A stretch of 64,000 nt of DNA from Athripsodes cinereus. Taxonomy: Eukaryota; Arthropoda; Insecta; Trichoptera; Leptoceridae. The stretch is taken from contig OX388311.1 of NCBI GenBank assembly GCA_947579605.1, positions 26,166,951 through 26,230,950 on the forward strand. The letters are read 5' to 3'. Position 1 is the stretch's first letter; the number at the start of each line of letters is the position of its first letter. Below the pieces are notes generated by a model. The model searched no databases and had not been told where the DNA came from. It saw only the letters and a program-made list of their open reading frames with translations. A program made the position numbers and the translations under genes. Below, one piece after another: positions 46,900 through 57,840 of the stretch.

Positions 46900-47130
46900 T
46901 AAAGATAACGTCTTCCACTCTTTTCTGTAAGTGTTCGAAGGTCCTGTAAAAGGCCGGTGTTCGTAAAATCTAACGTTTCAGATAGTTCAACGATGAGGTA
47001 TACCTACCACTCATCCTGAATCAATTAATTTTTAATTTAAACAGAGAGAAAATCTGCATTTCAGTATAAATTATCCAGTTTGTTTGCTGGTTTCTCCACT
47101 TATGGCATATGCTGTGATGGTGTAGTATAG
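46900..47130 (-). repeat. Interspersed repeat, 'CCACAAGTGGGGTAGCC' family
   Basis: Diverged minus-strand copy with CTTCCACTCTTTTCTGTAAG, AAAAGGCCGGTGTTCGTAAA, CCACTCATCCTGAATC and CTCCACTTATGGCATATGCT. Confidence 0.55.
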
Positions 47131-47399
47131 GGGTTTAAAATACTCTTCCTTTAAAATCTTTATTGGCAGCGTATCACCGATAAATGATTGACTCTTGTAT
47201 CTAAACTAAAGTGCTACAAAATATAGAATATAAAACATCTGATAATATATGACGAAAAAAAATGGCAAAGAATGTATTTATCTGAATGAAGGAGTGTAAA
47301 AAAGTGTGGACATCCGAGAGCTACGTGACGCGGCCACGTAGGTTCAATTCTCAAGAGCAACTGCGTCTTGAGTAAGATAAATAAGCGTGCATATATGAA

Positions 47400-47538
47400 G
47401 CGAAATAAATATTTTATTTATTTATTTATTTTATTCTTCACTGTACATTGGTTACAATATTACATAATAAAATAGGGTCATAAAAATAACAATTATAAAT
47501 TCAATGTACATGTTACATACATACATACATACATACCA
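47400..47538 (-). repeat. LINE 3' end, GATAAACTCGCCC family, plus (CATA)n
   Basis: A TTTATT tail and TTCACTGTACATTGGTTACA match 29795-29925. It is followed by about six CATA units (47514-47537) that form the tail of the neighbouring minus-strand LINE relic. Confidence 0.55.
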
Positions 47539-48105
47539 TCACGCCGCTTCCCTCGCGGGGTAGGCAGAAAGGATCGAGCGCCACTTCCTTCTATCCTTGC
47601 ATACATCTTTCGCTTCCGTCACTGTCATACAATTCCTCATGCATGCTCTCCTGTTCAATGTGCTCAACACGTGACCGTCCTGTAGGATTTGATTTAAATG
47701 ATCTTGCCATTTAATCCTCGGACGTCCACGTCTCCGAGCACCATTCCTCTCAGACAAATATATCCTCTTAGTCATTCTGTCCTCATTCATTCTTTCCACG
47801 TGCCCAAACCATCTTAACTTATTTACATTCATCCTTGTTATTACACCAACTTTCATTCCACATTCCTTTCGTATATCAATGTTACGCACACGATCTCTCA
47901 GACTTTTACCACACATCCTTCTCAACGATCTCATTTCCACTGCATTTATGCCACTTTCATCCTTCTTTAACCATGTCCACGTCTCACTTGCATACATAAG
48001 TGTTGGCACTAAGATAGCAGAGTGCACCAACCTTTTAGCTGTGGTGGATATGTTTCTATTGTACATGTTCAAATGTGTAAATTCAAATTCAATGTTCATG
48101 TTCAA
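47539..48105 (-). pseudogene. LINE reverse-transcriptase C-terminal relic, 188 open codons
   Basis: Contains RLVHSAILVPTLMYASETWT, RSLRRMCGKSLRDRVRN, VNKLRWFGHVERMNEDRMTK, RNGARRRGRPRIKWQDHL and a TEAKDVCKDRRKWRS ending. These blocks are the region after the reverse-transcriptase catalytic core of insect non-LTR elements. It is 5'-truncated (no YxDD box) yet open for 188 codons, so it is rather young. The N-terminal 15 or so residues are unrelated low-complexity sequence. Degenerate relatives lie at 4044-4137 and 57095-57835. Confidence 0.8.
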
Positions 48106-48252
48106 ATGTGAATGTTCAAATTCAATGTAAATTCAATTATAAAGTCAAACAAATATGTGAAAATAGATGAAAATGATGTTTCTCTGCCTGACCCGCTTGA
48201 TAAACGGCGAGCGGGTGTAGTATAAACCAGTATGTATAAATAGTCATACGAC

Positions 48253-48412
48253 GAGTTCGTCAGTAGCCTGGAGGTAGAGTCTCGGCCTCGTGAACAAGAG
48301 ATCCGTGGTTCGATACCAGGTGCCGGCAAACTCCCCTTTCACGGTGTATAAGGTTGTATTTGGGTTTATAACAAACACCCAGATATATCTTTATAAAAAA
48401 AAAAATATGAAT
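48253..48412 (+). repeat. tRNA-derived SINE (SINE2), copy D
   Basis: GAGTTCGTCAGTAGCCTGGA head and GGTTCGATACC B box with one change. About 25 bases of the body (the AAGCTTTTAGCTTA region) are deleted. A-rich tail. Confidence 0.75.
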
Positions 48413-48714
48413 ATCAATTTTTTAATTCATTCCTTACTTTCTCAGTAGGTCAACCTTTCTACATACTTAGTTATATAAATATAAAATATTCTTTCAATAC
48501 ATAATATAGAAATATATTCTTTTGTAAGTTAACCAGGAGCCGAGATGTCCCGTGTAATTACCACCATTAATACTTCTTCCGCAATTTATTCGGTTCCCGT
48601 AATGATTTCTAATACATACCTACTATGCTCTCTACGTCCAGAGTCTGAATCGTAGCAGCGTAGCACTAACGGTTTGAGCCATCGGTACTATTTACAAACG
48701 ACTGAGTTAAAGAC
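48413..48714. other. AT-rich non-coding stretch
   Basis: Nothing recognised. Confidence 0.4.
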
Positions 48715-48940
48715 CAAAAATATACCAAGACATTTCCTCGCTGCATGTAAGAAACATGCAAACTGTCCTCTTCGTGCCAATATAAAATCAAGACATTCAG
48801 GATGGGTGGCAAACCTCATCGCTGAATTTAAGATGTAAAATATCTTATTTTTTTCGAACACCTGCCTTTTACGGGGCACTCGAAAACTTACGCAGAAGAG
48901 TGGGAGACCAATTCTTTACCGGGTGCTCCACTTGAACTTG
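48715..48940 (+). repeat. Interspersed repeat, 'CCACAAGTGGGGTAGCC' family
   Basis: Long plus-strand copy: AACTGTCCTCTTCGTGCC, CATTCAGGATGGGTGGCAAA, ACACCTGCCTTTTACGGGGC and GAGTGGGAGACCAATTCTTT. It shows that the family includes the ACACCTGCC and GAGTGGGAGA blocks. Confidence 0.65.
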
Positions 48941-50932
48941 ATATTTTTTATATTCATTAACTTCACAAAATAAATTTCTGTTGTGTAAAATATCCATTTT
49001 TACAATACGCCGCTTCAACGGCAAAAATTTCAAAGCATCAGAAATATCCAGATATGAGATCACTCCATCAACTCTGAACTAGGGAAGTTTGATTTTACTC
49101 TGTGTTTCTTAGAGGAAAGCTAAAACAATATAAAAACATACCCTGTAGTTGAAATTTTAAATATATTAATTCGAAAACATAGTCGAATAAAAAATCTCGA
49201 TGATGTGTTTATTCGCAAATAACTATAATATAAGTTAACAAATATTCCGTTGCATTACGAGTCTTCCAAAACCTACGAATGGTTTTCCAATATTTCACAA
49301 TATTCCACATTTTCCCATGTGGACTGGATACGATCAAACTAAAACCGCATAGTTCAATAAAAGAATCCAATTCCAATACTTTTGAATAATTCAAGTACAA
49401 ACTATAACGAATAAATTTTATTACTACTTACTTAGCCTGTATTAAAAAAGCTCAGAATATGCACACCTTGTTAGAAGAGTTTGATGTTAGAAGAGGTATG
49501 TACGATAATTTAGTTTTTAAGGATAAACGTTTCCTGCGTTCTTAAGTTGTTAGTTCATTAAAATATCTATATATAAAAACCTACGATACCTCCCTATTTT
49601 GTTTTGTATGTAAATCATAAATATCTTAAGTAAACAAAACGCTTTAAAAATCTAATTGCTTAGTGTCTCAAATATAGTTGAAAATATTATCAGAATTCTA
49701 GAAATTAAAACAACTCGTGTAATTTATCAAAAACAATATGAAACTTTACTGCTAATGCACCAATAAAGTGTATCGTAGACTCGGGGTTTTACGTTTCACA
49801 TTTGGTTGACATCAAGTGAATAATAAGGAATGCAATATTCTGTTGAAATTAATTATCGATATTTTCTCTCATAAACATAAATTTGCCAAATCTACTGCAT
49901 TATAAACATAAATTCGATATTTTAAATACAAATTGACTTCTTAATAAAGTAATGCATTTAATAATAATATTATGAAGTTTTGCAGTTGAATTTCATTATA
50001 TTATCACTTAGCATTCGCGTGTTATTAAGTTTTTAAGTTGACAACTGTTGTAATGCATTCCTCAAACCTCCGCCTGCCTTCTTCTATAAAGAATCTATAT
50101 TGTACATACGTACATATTATATACAACACTTTGCTAAAGTACGAGAAAAGTTTTTCAAGGAAAATGACCGTAGTTTGAAAACTGTAATATATTTCCCTCA
50201 AGAGAATTGCATGTGTAAGTAATAGTAGCATAACACTGAATCACTAAAACTTTTCAACTCGTAATAAGCAAGGTCTTGAAAGACAACACAATTCAAAAAT
50301 ATAATAATATTCCTGGTGCAACTCAAATTCAAATCTTCTAAAAACAACAAACATTCGGAGATTTGAATAACATAATAAGCTTCGATCTGTGTTCAGATTA
50401 AAATACAAGAACTGTCATTTTAATGGTGTTGCTAGACGTTCTTCTTATCATTTATTGATTTATTGTCATTTTTTTTAAGCCTTTATGTAGGTACTTGGAC
50501 TTATCATACATTTGTTACACTTTTTTTACACATTTACATTTTACACATTTTTATATTTTCAAATTGTTTACATTTATATGTGTTTTATCATTTTAAGTCT
50601 CAAATTTATGTTTATTAGATTGGTAAAAAGGGGATCTTAATTGGTTTGTTTATTGTTGTCTTTTAATGTCTATACTAATTGTTTCAACTGTCTGATCCTT
50701 ACTGAATAAATAAAAAAATATATTAAAAATAGAACAGTCCATAAAAAAATTCAAGCTACATAAATAAAAGTTAAATTTTAGTATTATTGTAGTCGCGAAT
50801 GCAAAGACTCCGGATCTACATTGTCAAATATTCAATTAATTACACAAAAAAAAAAACAATCAAACAATTCTATTCATTTAGCACTTCGGCAATTGTGTAG
50901 AAGGTTTGTCAACTAGATACTATTTCACCATT
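48941..50932. other. AT-rich non-coding stretch
   Basis: No gene was recognised; the minus frames at 48869-49063, 49209-49400 and 50025-50231 have no domains. Confidence 0.4.
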
Positions 50933-51574
50933 CGCCGGAAAACTAACACATCATCACTCTTAATAATTGTATCATTCTCTTTTTTTAAAAGGGCACAATT
51001 ACATATTAAAGTAGGTAGGTACTTAATGTGAAACTATTTGTGTTAGCATAATTAGTATTTCGCCGGAAAACTAACACATCATCACTCTTAATAATTGTAT
51101 CATTCTCTTTTTTCAAAAGGGCACATAATTACATATTAAAGTAGGTAGGTACTTAATGTGAAACTATTTGTGTTAGCATAATTAGTATTTCGCCGGAAAA
51201 CTAACACATCATCACTCTTAATAATTGTATCATTCTCTTTTTTTAAAAGGGCACAATTACATATTAAAATAGGTAGGTACTTAATGTGAAACTATTTGTG
51301 TTAGCATAATTAGTATTTCGCCGGAAAACTAACACATCATCACTCTTAATAATTGTATCATTCTCTTTTTTTAAAAGGGCACAATTACATATTAAAGTAG
51401 GTAGGTACTTAATGTGAAACTATTTGTGTTAGCATAATTAGTATTTCGCCGGAAAACTAACACATCATCACTCTTAATAATTGTATCATTCTCTTTTTTC
51501 AAAAGGGCACATAATTACATATTAAAGTAGGTAGGTACTTAATGTGAAACTATTTGTGTTAGCATAATTAGTAT
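50933..51574 (+). repeat. Five tandem copies of a ~128-bp unit
   Basis: Units start with CGCCGGAAAACTAACACATC at 50933, 51061, 51191, 51319 and 51447 and end with GTTAGCATAATTAGTATTT. Copies 2 and 5 share variants (TTTTTCAAAAGGG and a 2-base insertion in GCACATAATTAC). Copies 1 and 4 share the alternative form, and copy 3 is like 1 and 4 except for ATTAAAATAGG. The order A-B-A'-A-B suggests a block of units was itself duplicated. No coding potential. Confidence 0.95.
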
Positions 51575-51619
51575 GCAATAAAAACCTATCAATGCTGTTT
51601 TTTGAATTTGGAAAAAATA

Positions 51620-52025
51620 ACATGATAAGTACAGACAATTTACACAGATCGAGATAGTCTCAAATTAAGGTATAAATCTAGTATTACGGGTACTACTATT
51701 TATTTATGGCCATATGGCCATAAATAAATACAAAACACCAAAAAAGCATATATGCGTAACACTGAGATCAAGACCGATTTGAAAAACATCAATTTTGGGT
51801 TGTTTGGAAGAAATCACGCCTCTGCGATAAACTCATCCATATATTTATTACATTTAATATTGTCATATTTGTGTGTAAAATTGTTTGTAACCAATAAATA
51901 CATAGAGTGAAGAATAAATAAATAAAACACACAGTGTTACATTTCACCATGGTCAGGTATCGAACCCAGGACCCTGAGACCCAAAGGCAAGAGCATTTCT
52001 TCCACGCCATACCGACACTCCCAAG
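51620..52025 (-). repeat. SINE1 copy D interrupted by a LINE 3' end
   Basis: The SINE1 3' part (51620-51690) and tRNA-like head (about 51945-52020, with GGTATCGAACCCAGGACC, the inverted B-box region) lie on the minus strand. Between them is a plus-strand GATAAACTCGCCC-family LINE end (51790-51930, TTGGAAGAAATCACGCCTCT to GAATAAATAAATAAA). This gives a relative age: SINE first, LINE tail later. Confidence 0.6.
51697..51730. repeat. 34-bp perfect palindrome
   Basis: Reads the same on both strands, centred on GGCCATATGGCC, with TATTTATTTAT outer arms. It lies inside the interrupted SINE1 region. It may be a symmetric repair junction. Confidence 0.8.
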
Positions 52026-52029
52026 TACT

Positions 52030-52628
52030 TTCAGACTTAATAATGTAAATAAATATTATAATAAATTTTAAATAATAATATCTCTTCTTTCAGGTGTATG
52101 CCAGCGTTTGAATTGCCAATACTTGGATGCCTGAAAGGACCTATTATTAAATGATCTTAAACAATTTTATAGAACACCCATGTGCCGCTCATTCTTTACA
52201 CATAATATCTCATAAATCGATTATGGTCGTATTATTTCAACTATAAAGTACGATCTTATTCACACACATAGATATAATAGGTATGTATACACTTACCTCT
52301 CGCATCTTTCCATATCACCATAAAACAAGGTATTCCCTATCTATCATAAAAGTTTATAACGATCGATGCATAAGTGATAATATTATTATTATCAGATATT
52401 CACAACTTTTCGAAGCTATCTACATACATATCTTTACAGAAATATGAATACTTGTGCAATAATTACCTACCTATTTCAAACAACTGTGCCACGAAATGAC
52501 TTACCATTTTAGAATTCATTTTATATTTATTTATTTAATTCAATAGAACACTACATGCAATACATAAATATTGTTTTTGTATAAAACAATTAAAATAATA
52601 ATGACTTCTTAAGCAATATGCATACAAT
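52030..52628. other. AT-rich non-coding stretch
   Basis: Nothing recognised. Confidence 0.4.
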
Positions 52629-52630
52629 AA

Positions 52631-53047
52631 TACCCCCTATTGATTCAAGCTTAAATTAGTACGTTACAAAATTTTATAAATAAATTCACTGGAATTAAAA
52701 TTCGCATTCTATAATGTACTGTGTTCTAAAATTATAATTCTAGAGTTTATAGAATACCCATACCCCCGATTCTACTTCATTTTTAGTGTGCACTAACTAA
52801 AATAGTAACGTTCCAATTTTAGTTAGTCCACATTGGTATTCTATAAACTCTAAAATTGTTCCTAATTAGAATTAAATACAACTTGTGTCATATAGAATAC
52901 GAATTTTAGTTCAGTGAACTAGATTATAAAATTTTGTAACGTTCTTATTTTAGTTTGAATCGATATAGAATAGGAATACCTAATACCCCTAAAATTGGAA
53001 TATTAATATTTTAGTTAGTGCGCACTAAAAATGAAATAGAATCGGGG
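52631..53047. mobile_element. Interlocked inverted-repeat elements (nested MITEs)
   Basis: Three inverted-repeat pairs are visible: 52631-52720 with about 52885-52975 (ACGTTACAAAATTTTATAA in both); 52770-52820 with about 52990-53046 (TTCATTTTTAGTG, CACTAACTAAAAT); and 52735-52760 with 52830-52858 (AGAGTTTATAGAATACC). The outer ends read TACCCCC and GGGGGTA. They interleave rather than nest simply, so one MITE probably inserted into a relative. No ORF. Confidence 0.7.
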
Positions 53048-53890
53048 GGTAATGCAATGTTGTGTTAATAAGTGTTCACATAATTATTGAGTTAATCTTC
53101 TATTTATCAGATTGTTATTGAAAATTTACGAAATATGTATATTATGAATTTAAGAGTAATAAAATTATTTTTTTATAAAGAATAATCGAATTGAAGTATG
53201 TAAAGAGTGATAAATAATAATTATAAGGTGTTTATAATTAAATGCGTTGAATTTAACCAAAAAAAAATTTAAACGAAAGCGCAAAACCAAAACATTACAC
53301 AAAACTAACTAACTTTATTAATTAAAAAAAAAAAAAAAAAAAACAATAAGCCTATAGCTTTATTTTCCGACTGAGTGTCACAGGGATGAGAATAATCTGA
53401 GAAGAGAAGAAAGAAAAAACTTTAATCACATTAAAAAAAATCGCTACATATTAACTTTCGAAATACACGAGAACTATACCTACCGGCAGGCAACGATATT
53501 CTTGATAGAAAAAAATGAGGAGATTATGTGATCGTGTAAACAAAGATGTCTCACCGGCTGAAATTCTTAGGTAGCCAAGTACTTAAATACCTAATATTAA
53601 TATAATGTAGCTATAATGGTAACTATAGACATAACTTCTAATATAAAATTCAATAATATCGTTTATACTTGAATCGGAATTCCAAATCAAACATAAAGGA
53701 TATTGTATCTACACTTGTATAACTTCTACTTTCTTACCCTTTGTTACAAAATTCGACAGAAATATTTGTGTTTAAACTCTTGTAAACTTTTATTGAAATA
53801 CATTACCTACATATTTATATTAACGATTAACGAGCTAATTAACTTCCGTTAAAATTGTGATTAACTTTAAGCTTTTATATTATTCACGGG
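53048..53890. other. AT-rich non-coding stretch
   Basis: A run of 20 A (53324-53343) may be the tail of an undetermined retroposon. Nothing else was recognised. Confidence 0.4.
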
Positions 53891-53894
53891 CATC

Positions 53895-54240
53895 TAATAG
53901 ATCCTCTCTTTTTGGATTCAATCGTATGGATTGTTTTGAAGCAAAGTTCTTCAACTCTCTTCAGATCTTCGTACAATCCGCATCTAATATCCTTGCGTGG
54001 ATTATAAAGTTGTTCTCGGCGTGAGCACCCCTTTGATTTGTCCCTTCAGCCATCCTTTCTGTTATTTCTTGTAGAACGTCTTCGTGGCGCATTATGTGTC
54101 CAATTCATCTAGCACGTATTTCTGAGATGGTCTTGAGCAGGTGCCTTCCTCTTTCGATTCTGTTAAGAACCTTGTCATTTGATATATAGTTTCTCCAGAA
54201 TATACTAGATCCTAGCGTCGAATAATACCTTGTTTTATTT
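53895..54240 (-). pseudogene. LINE reverse-transcriptase C-terminal relic
   Basis: Minus-strand translation gives NYISNDKVLNRIERGRHLLK, a stop, IGHIMRHEDVLQEITERMAE and RELKNFASKQ. It is the same family as 36345-36540, with at least two in-frame stops. Confidence 0.75.
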
Positions 54241-54370
54241 CAGTTCTCCCCTTTTTTGCGCTGGGAACCTTTTTATTTATTTATTTTTTTCAACATCTGA
54301 GCATCATCTTATCTGTATCGATTACCCACTGTAACTTCCATGATAATTTCAGAAATATTTAACAGTTGAG

Positions 54371-54480
54371 GGTCAGTTCCAATAATTTGTTTATTCATTA
54401 TTGTCGGAAAAATCTTGTAGATTATACAATAATTAGATTTTAACTGATATCAATAGATTGACAGATTATTGGAACTGACC
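54371..54480. mobile_element. Short MITE with 20-bp terminal inverted repeats
   Basis: GGTCAGTTCCAATAATTTGT (54371-54390) matches the complement of 54461-54480 at 19 of 20 bases. It is 110 bases long and AT-rich with no ORF. The target duplication is not clear. Confidence 0.6.
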
Positions 54481-54981
54481 GTTAACAATTATCACACTTA
54501 CTTTTTCTTTAACTGATAAAAATATTGGATTAACGGTGCCTAACTCTGGTTACTCTATTATATTTGGTAAATACGTATATTACATATATATGTACTTTCT
54601 TGCTTCCATTCTATTGAAAAACGTTTTACAAAGGTTTAACTTTTGTAGGCATTTAAATAAAACATTTCAAATAAATCGAATTAAGCAAGTAAAAGGTAGA
54701 TCTGAGTGAGTAGGTGGAGAGGTACTTGTCAAAGAGTTCTTGAAATGTTTCGGTCTTAAGAATACAAAATACCCACCCTTTTTAATACAAAGTTATAGTC
54801 CAAATGTAGGTATATAAGGCAAACCTTTTTGTATGCGTTAGTACAAATACCTGCCTACATCTTGTGAGAAATTAGAAAAGTATAGGTGATAGATCCGAAT
54901 TTCGATCTCGTCTAGTTTCAGTCAAAAAATAAAATTCGCCTTTGACTAAAAAAATTCTCAAAACACCACGTAACCTTAATT
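54481..54981. other. AT-rich non-coding stretch
   Basis: Nothing recognised. Confidence 0.4.
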
Positions 54982-55592
54982 TCTATGTGTACATCGTCGC
55001 TGTGAAATCAAACCGGCGTATCTGCAAAATGCATATTTTTCATCAGAGCACTGTTAAGTTTTCGCATGTGATATTTTCCATTTAACGTCCGTTTGGTTTA
55101 TCTCAATGCCACTCTATGCATAAATATAATTTAGAAGAACACAGCTTATTGTAATAGTAGTTGCAAATAAATCGGAATTTGCTTAAATTAAGAGAAATAT
55201 GCAGATATGCCAGTATGACTTTAAAATCAGTGTAATATTTGCATTTGTGTCACACTGGCTTTTTTTTTAGAACCTGCGTATTGTGAAATAATTAGGTTTG
55301 ACTTACATGATGGAATTCTTTCCTCCTTGAAAGTTTTGAAGCGACCGGCGTATTGCGCAATAGATCTGTCTACTTAAGTATATATTTATTATTCTATGGA
55401 TCTGTCTTCTCGAAAAAAGTAGCTATTTCCACGTGAATGCATACCGGTCCAAGGCCATCTGACGGATTTTTATTCAACTATACGACATGCCGGTTCGACA
55501 TAAAAATAGACGGAAAAAAAGATTTTTTTACACCAATAACTCAAAAACTCAATTTTTGCACATATGCCGATATGATTTAACAGCGACGATAT
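54982..55592. repeat. Element bounded by imperfect ~39-bp inverted repeats
   Basis: ACATCGTCGCTGTGAAATCA (from about 54982) is mirrored at about 55550-55592 with roughly 33 of 39 matching bases. The interior holds CCGGCGTATTG-like words and no ORF. Its right end lies within a few bases of the start of the 55599-57067 element. Confidence 0.45.
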
Positions 55593-55598
55593 GTAGAT

Positions 55599-57067
55599 GG
55601 GTCAGGCCGTAGATTTTGCCACTTTTTTTTCATATCTCGTGTCTCCTCAAGATATTTTATTTCTTATGGTATATAGAGATTTTTTAATTATTGAATATTG
55701 AAACATATTGTATAAACAAACTACACAATATAAATTCGCATCGATTTTATTGATATTAAAGTGGAAAAATAATGATTTGTATAAAAAAAACGCATTTTTT
55801 CCCAAATAATCGCGTGTCTCCTCCACTACGTAAGACAGATTTACTTAATATTTTGAAGTTGTCATTATGCCTACAATCATAATAACAACTTTTCCAAAAC
55901 CATCATTAAATTGGCTTATTTTTTATATATTATTATATGTAAATAATTGCTTATTTCATTATATAATATAAAGTTTAATGTTGATGTACCGGTTTTTGAT
56001 TTTATGTAACTTTTTTTTATGTAACGGAATTTGTTAACTTTTATTTGCATAAAATCATGTGGAAAAATATTTTTTATCTAGTGATAACACCAAAGAAAAC
56101 TGTCATGCGGTGGTCCATGCATCAGCTGCTATTTTGTTAGAGTAATCTAATTTTTTGTCGGTGCGGTCGGGCATCGTCACGTCGTTACGGAGACTGTTTT
56201 TGAAGATATCATCGTAAATAAGACACATTCTTATCAAAATTATATTGCAAACTATAGTTAAAGATTAAAGTGATCATGTTATGGTGATTTTAGCTAGAAA
56301 TACATTAGTTTTCATTGATAAAAGACCAAAATATTGAGTTTATGTAACGGCTATGTAACGCTTATGTAACACGTTACACAAAAATTAATGTAACGTTACA
56401 TAAAATCATCACTAAAGTTCAGTTTACATCAAACACTTTCATTAACACCTAGCTATGCGAATACAGATATAACGGGACAGCAAAAAGTTGTAGAAAATAG
56501 CTACGTATAGTCGTCAAATTTAATTCGGAAAAGAGAGCTATGCACTATATTGGGCAGGTTACAGAAATTAATGAGCATAATACCTAGTTACAAGGTAAAT
56601 TTTCTACGCAATAAAGGCAAAGGAAGATTTTCTTGGCGTAATACTGACGATGCTTCAATAGTATAATATGATCGCAATTTTGAAAAAAAATTACCAGGCC
56701 CATTACCTAAAAGAAGATTGATCAAGGCATTCGACATATCGAAAATAAATGTCAAAATTGAATATTTTTTTTTTAAAGTAACAACCTAATAATCTCTCTA
56801 TCCGTGCGATCAGACTAAATATTACAATATTTACATAGTAGCTGTAGCTTACTATGTATCCGTAACTACAATAATAACATAAAAAATAATAAACATGCAT
56901 TACTGACTTTAATCCCGCATTGTTCTATTTTTCTCCCTGTGAATTTAACTTATGAGAACTTAGCTTTACAATTTTATGTAACTTTTTTGTGTAACGTTTA
57001 TGTTATCGTTACATAGATTCTATGAAACATTTTATGTCACTTTGTGGCAAAATCTACGGCCTGACCC
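55599..57067 (+). mobile_element. 1469-bp DNA transposon with perfect 24-bp inverted repeats and AGAT target duplication
   Basis: Terminal repeats 55599-55622 and 57044-57067 are exact reverse complements (starting GGGTCAGGCCGTAGATTTTG). AGAT flanks both sides (55595-55598 and 57068-57071), giving a 4-base target duplication. The interior is AT-rich with many TATGTAAC/GTTACAT words. A decayed coding segment lies at 56520-56765. A 4-base duplication with GGG ends excludes Tc1/mariner (TA), piggyBac (TTAA) and hAT (8 bp); Sola-like or Chapaev-like groups remain possible. Class not established. Confidence 0.8.
56520..56765 (+). pseudogene. Decayed C-terminal transposon protein segment
   Basis: Translation gives KRAMHYIGQVTEINEH, then (after a frame change) YKVNFLRNKGKGRFSWRNTD, a stop, and FEKKLPGPLPKRR. 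The YxVxFLRxKxxGxFxWP...LPxP pattern resembles the C-terminal part of transposon-encoded proteins of insects; I cannot name the superfamily. It sits inside the 24-bp-TIR element and is probably what remains of its transposase. Confidence 0.5.
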
Positions 57068-57094
57068 AGATATGTTACTGCGACCGGAATGTTC

Positions 57095-57840
57095 AGCATC
57101 ATCCGGGGTAGGCAGAAAAGGTCGAGCGCCATTTTATTCCTATTTTTGTTCGTACTTTTCGCTTCTACAACATTCATACAGTTCTTCATGCATGCTCTCC
57201 TATTCATTGTACTCAGCACGTGTCTATCCTTGAGAATCTGCTCTAAGCGATCTAGCCATTTGATCCCCGCAAGCAACCACGTCTCCGAGTACGTACCCAG
57301 TAGCGGATCCAGGGGGGGGTCATGACCCCCCCCCCCTGAGCTGGTTCCAGGACTTAAGTGGATCACTAATATTGAACATAATGATTTTATTTATATCTTT
57401 TGTCACCATACAGATTTTGTGTAACTACATACCTTCAACATTAATAAAATACCTACCTACTTTTTACTTGTATATATTGTTATCAAAATTAAATTATAAG
57501 TTCTTGACTTGACCACAACTATGTGATCCCCTCCTGGCGCCAAAGCTGGATCCGCCCTTGTACCTACCCTTTCTCTCAGTCATGTGTACTTTTTTATAGA
57601 AATTCTGTCTTCTGTCATTCTTTCCACGTACCCAAATAACCGTAGCTTTCATTCATTTTGTTTATTACATCATCTTTCATTCCACATTCTTATCGCATAG
57701 CACTGATTCGCACCATCTCTCAAACTTTTCCCACACATCCATTTCAACGATCTCATATATACTACGTTTTACGATTTCATCCTTCTTCAGCCATGTTCAC
57801 GTCTCAATACCATAAATCAATGTTGACGAGCGGAATCTAC
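57095..57840 (-). pseudogene. LINE reverse-transcriptase C-terminal relic split by a MITE
   Basis: 57569-57840 (minus) encodes YGIETWTWLKKDE-like and, out of frame, other pieces of the tail. 57095-57297 (minus) encodes GIKWLDRLEQILKDRHVLST and NRRACMKNCMNVVEAKS. Both match 47539-48105. A 263-bp MITE separates the two parts. Many frame changes show this copy is older than the one at 47.5 kb. Confidence 0.7.
57298..57560. mobile_element. hAT-type MITE, 263 bp
   Basis: The ends are CAGTAGCGGATCCAG (57298-57312) and CTGGATCCGCCCTTG (57546-57560), inverted repeats of the CAGxGGCGGATCCAG type seen in hAT elements. Flanks TACGTACC (57290-57297) and TACCTACC (57561-57568) are 8-base target duplications with one difference. 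A G-run/C-run near the left end can form a hairpin. No ORF. Confidence 0.75.

Noticed and set aside
50933..51574. CRISPR-like array
   Set aside because: Contiguous tandem units without distinct spacers, in a eukaryotic genome; an ordinary minisatellite-type array.
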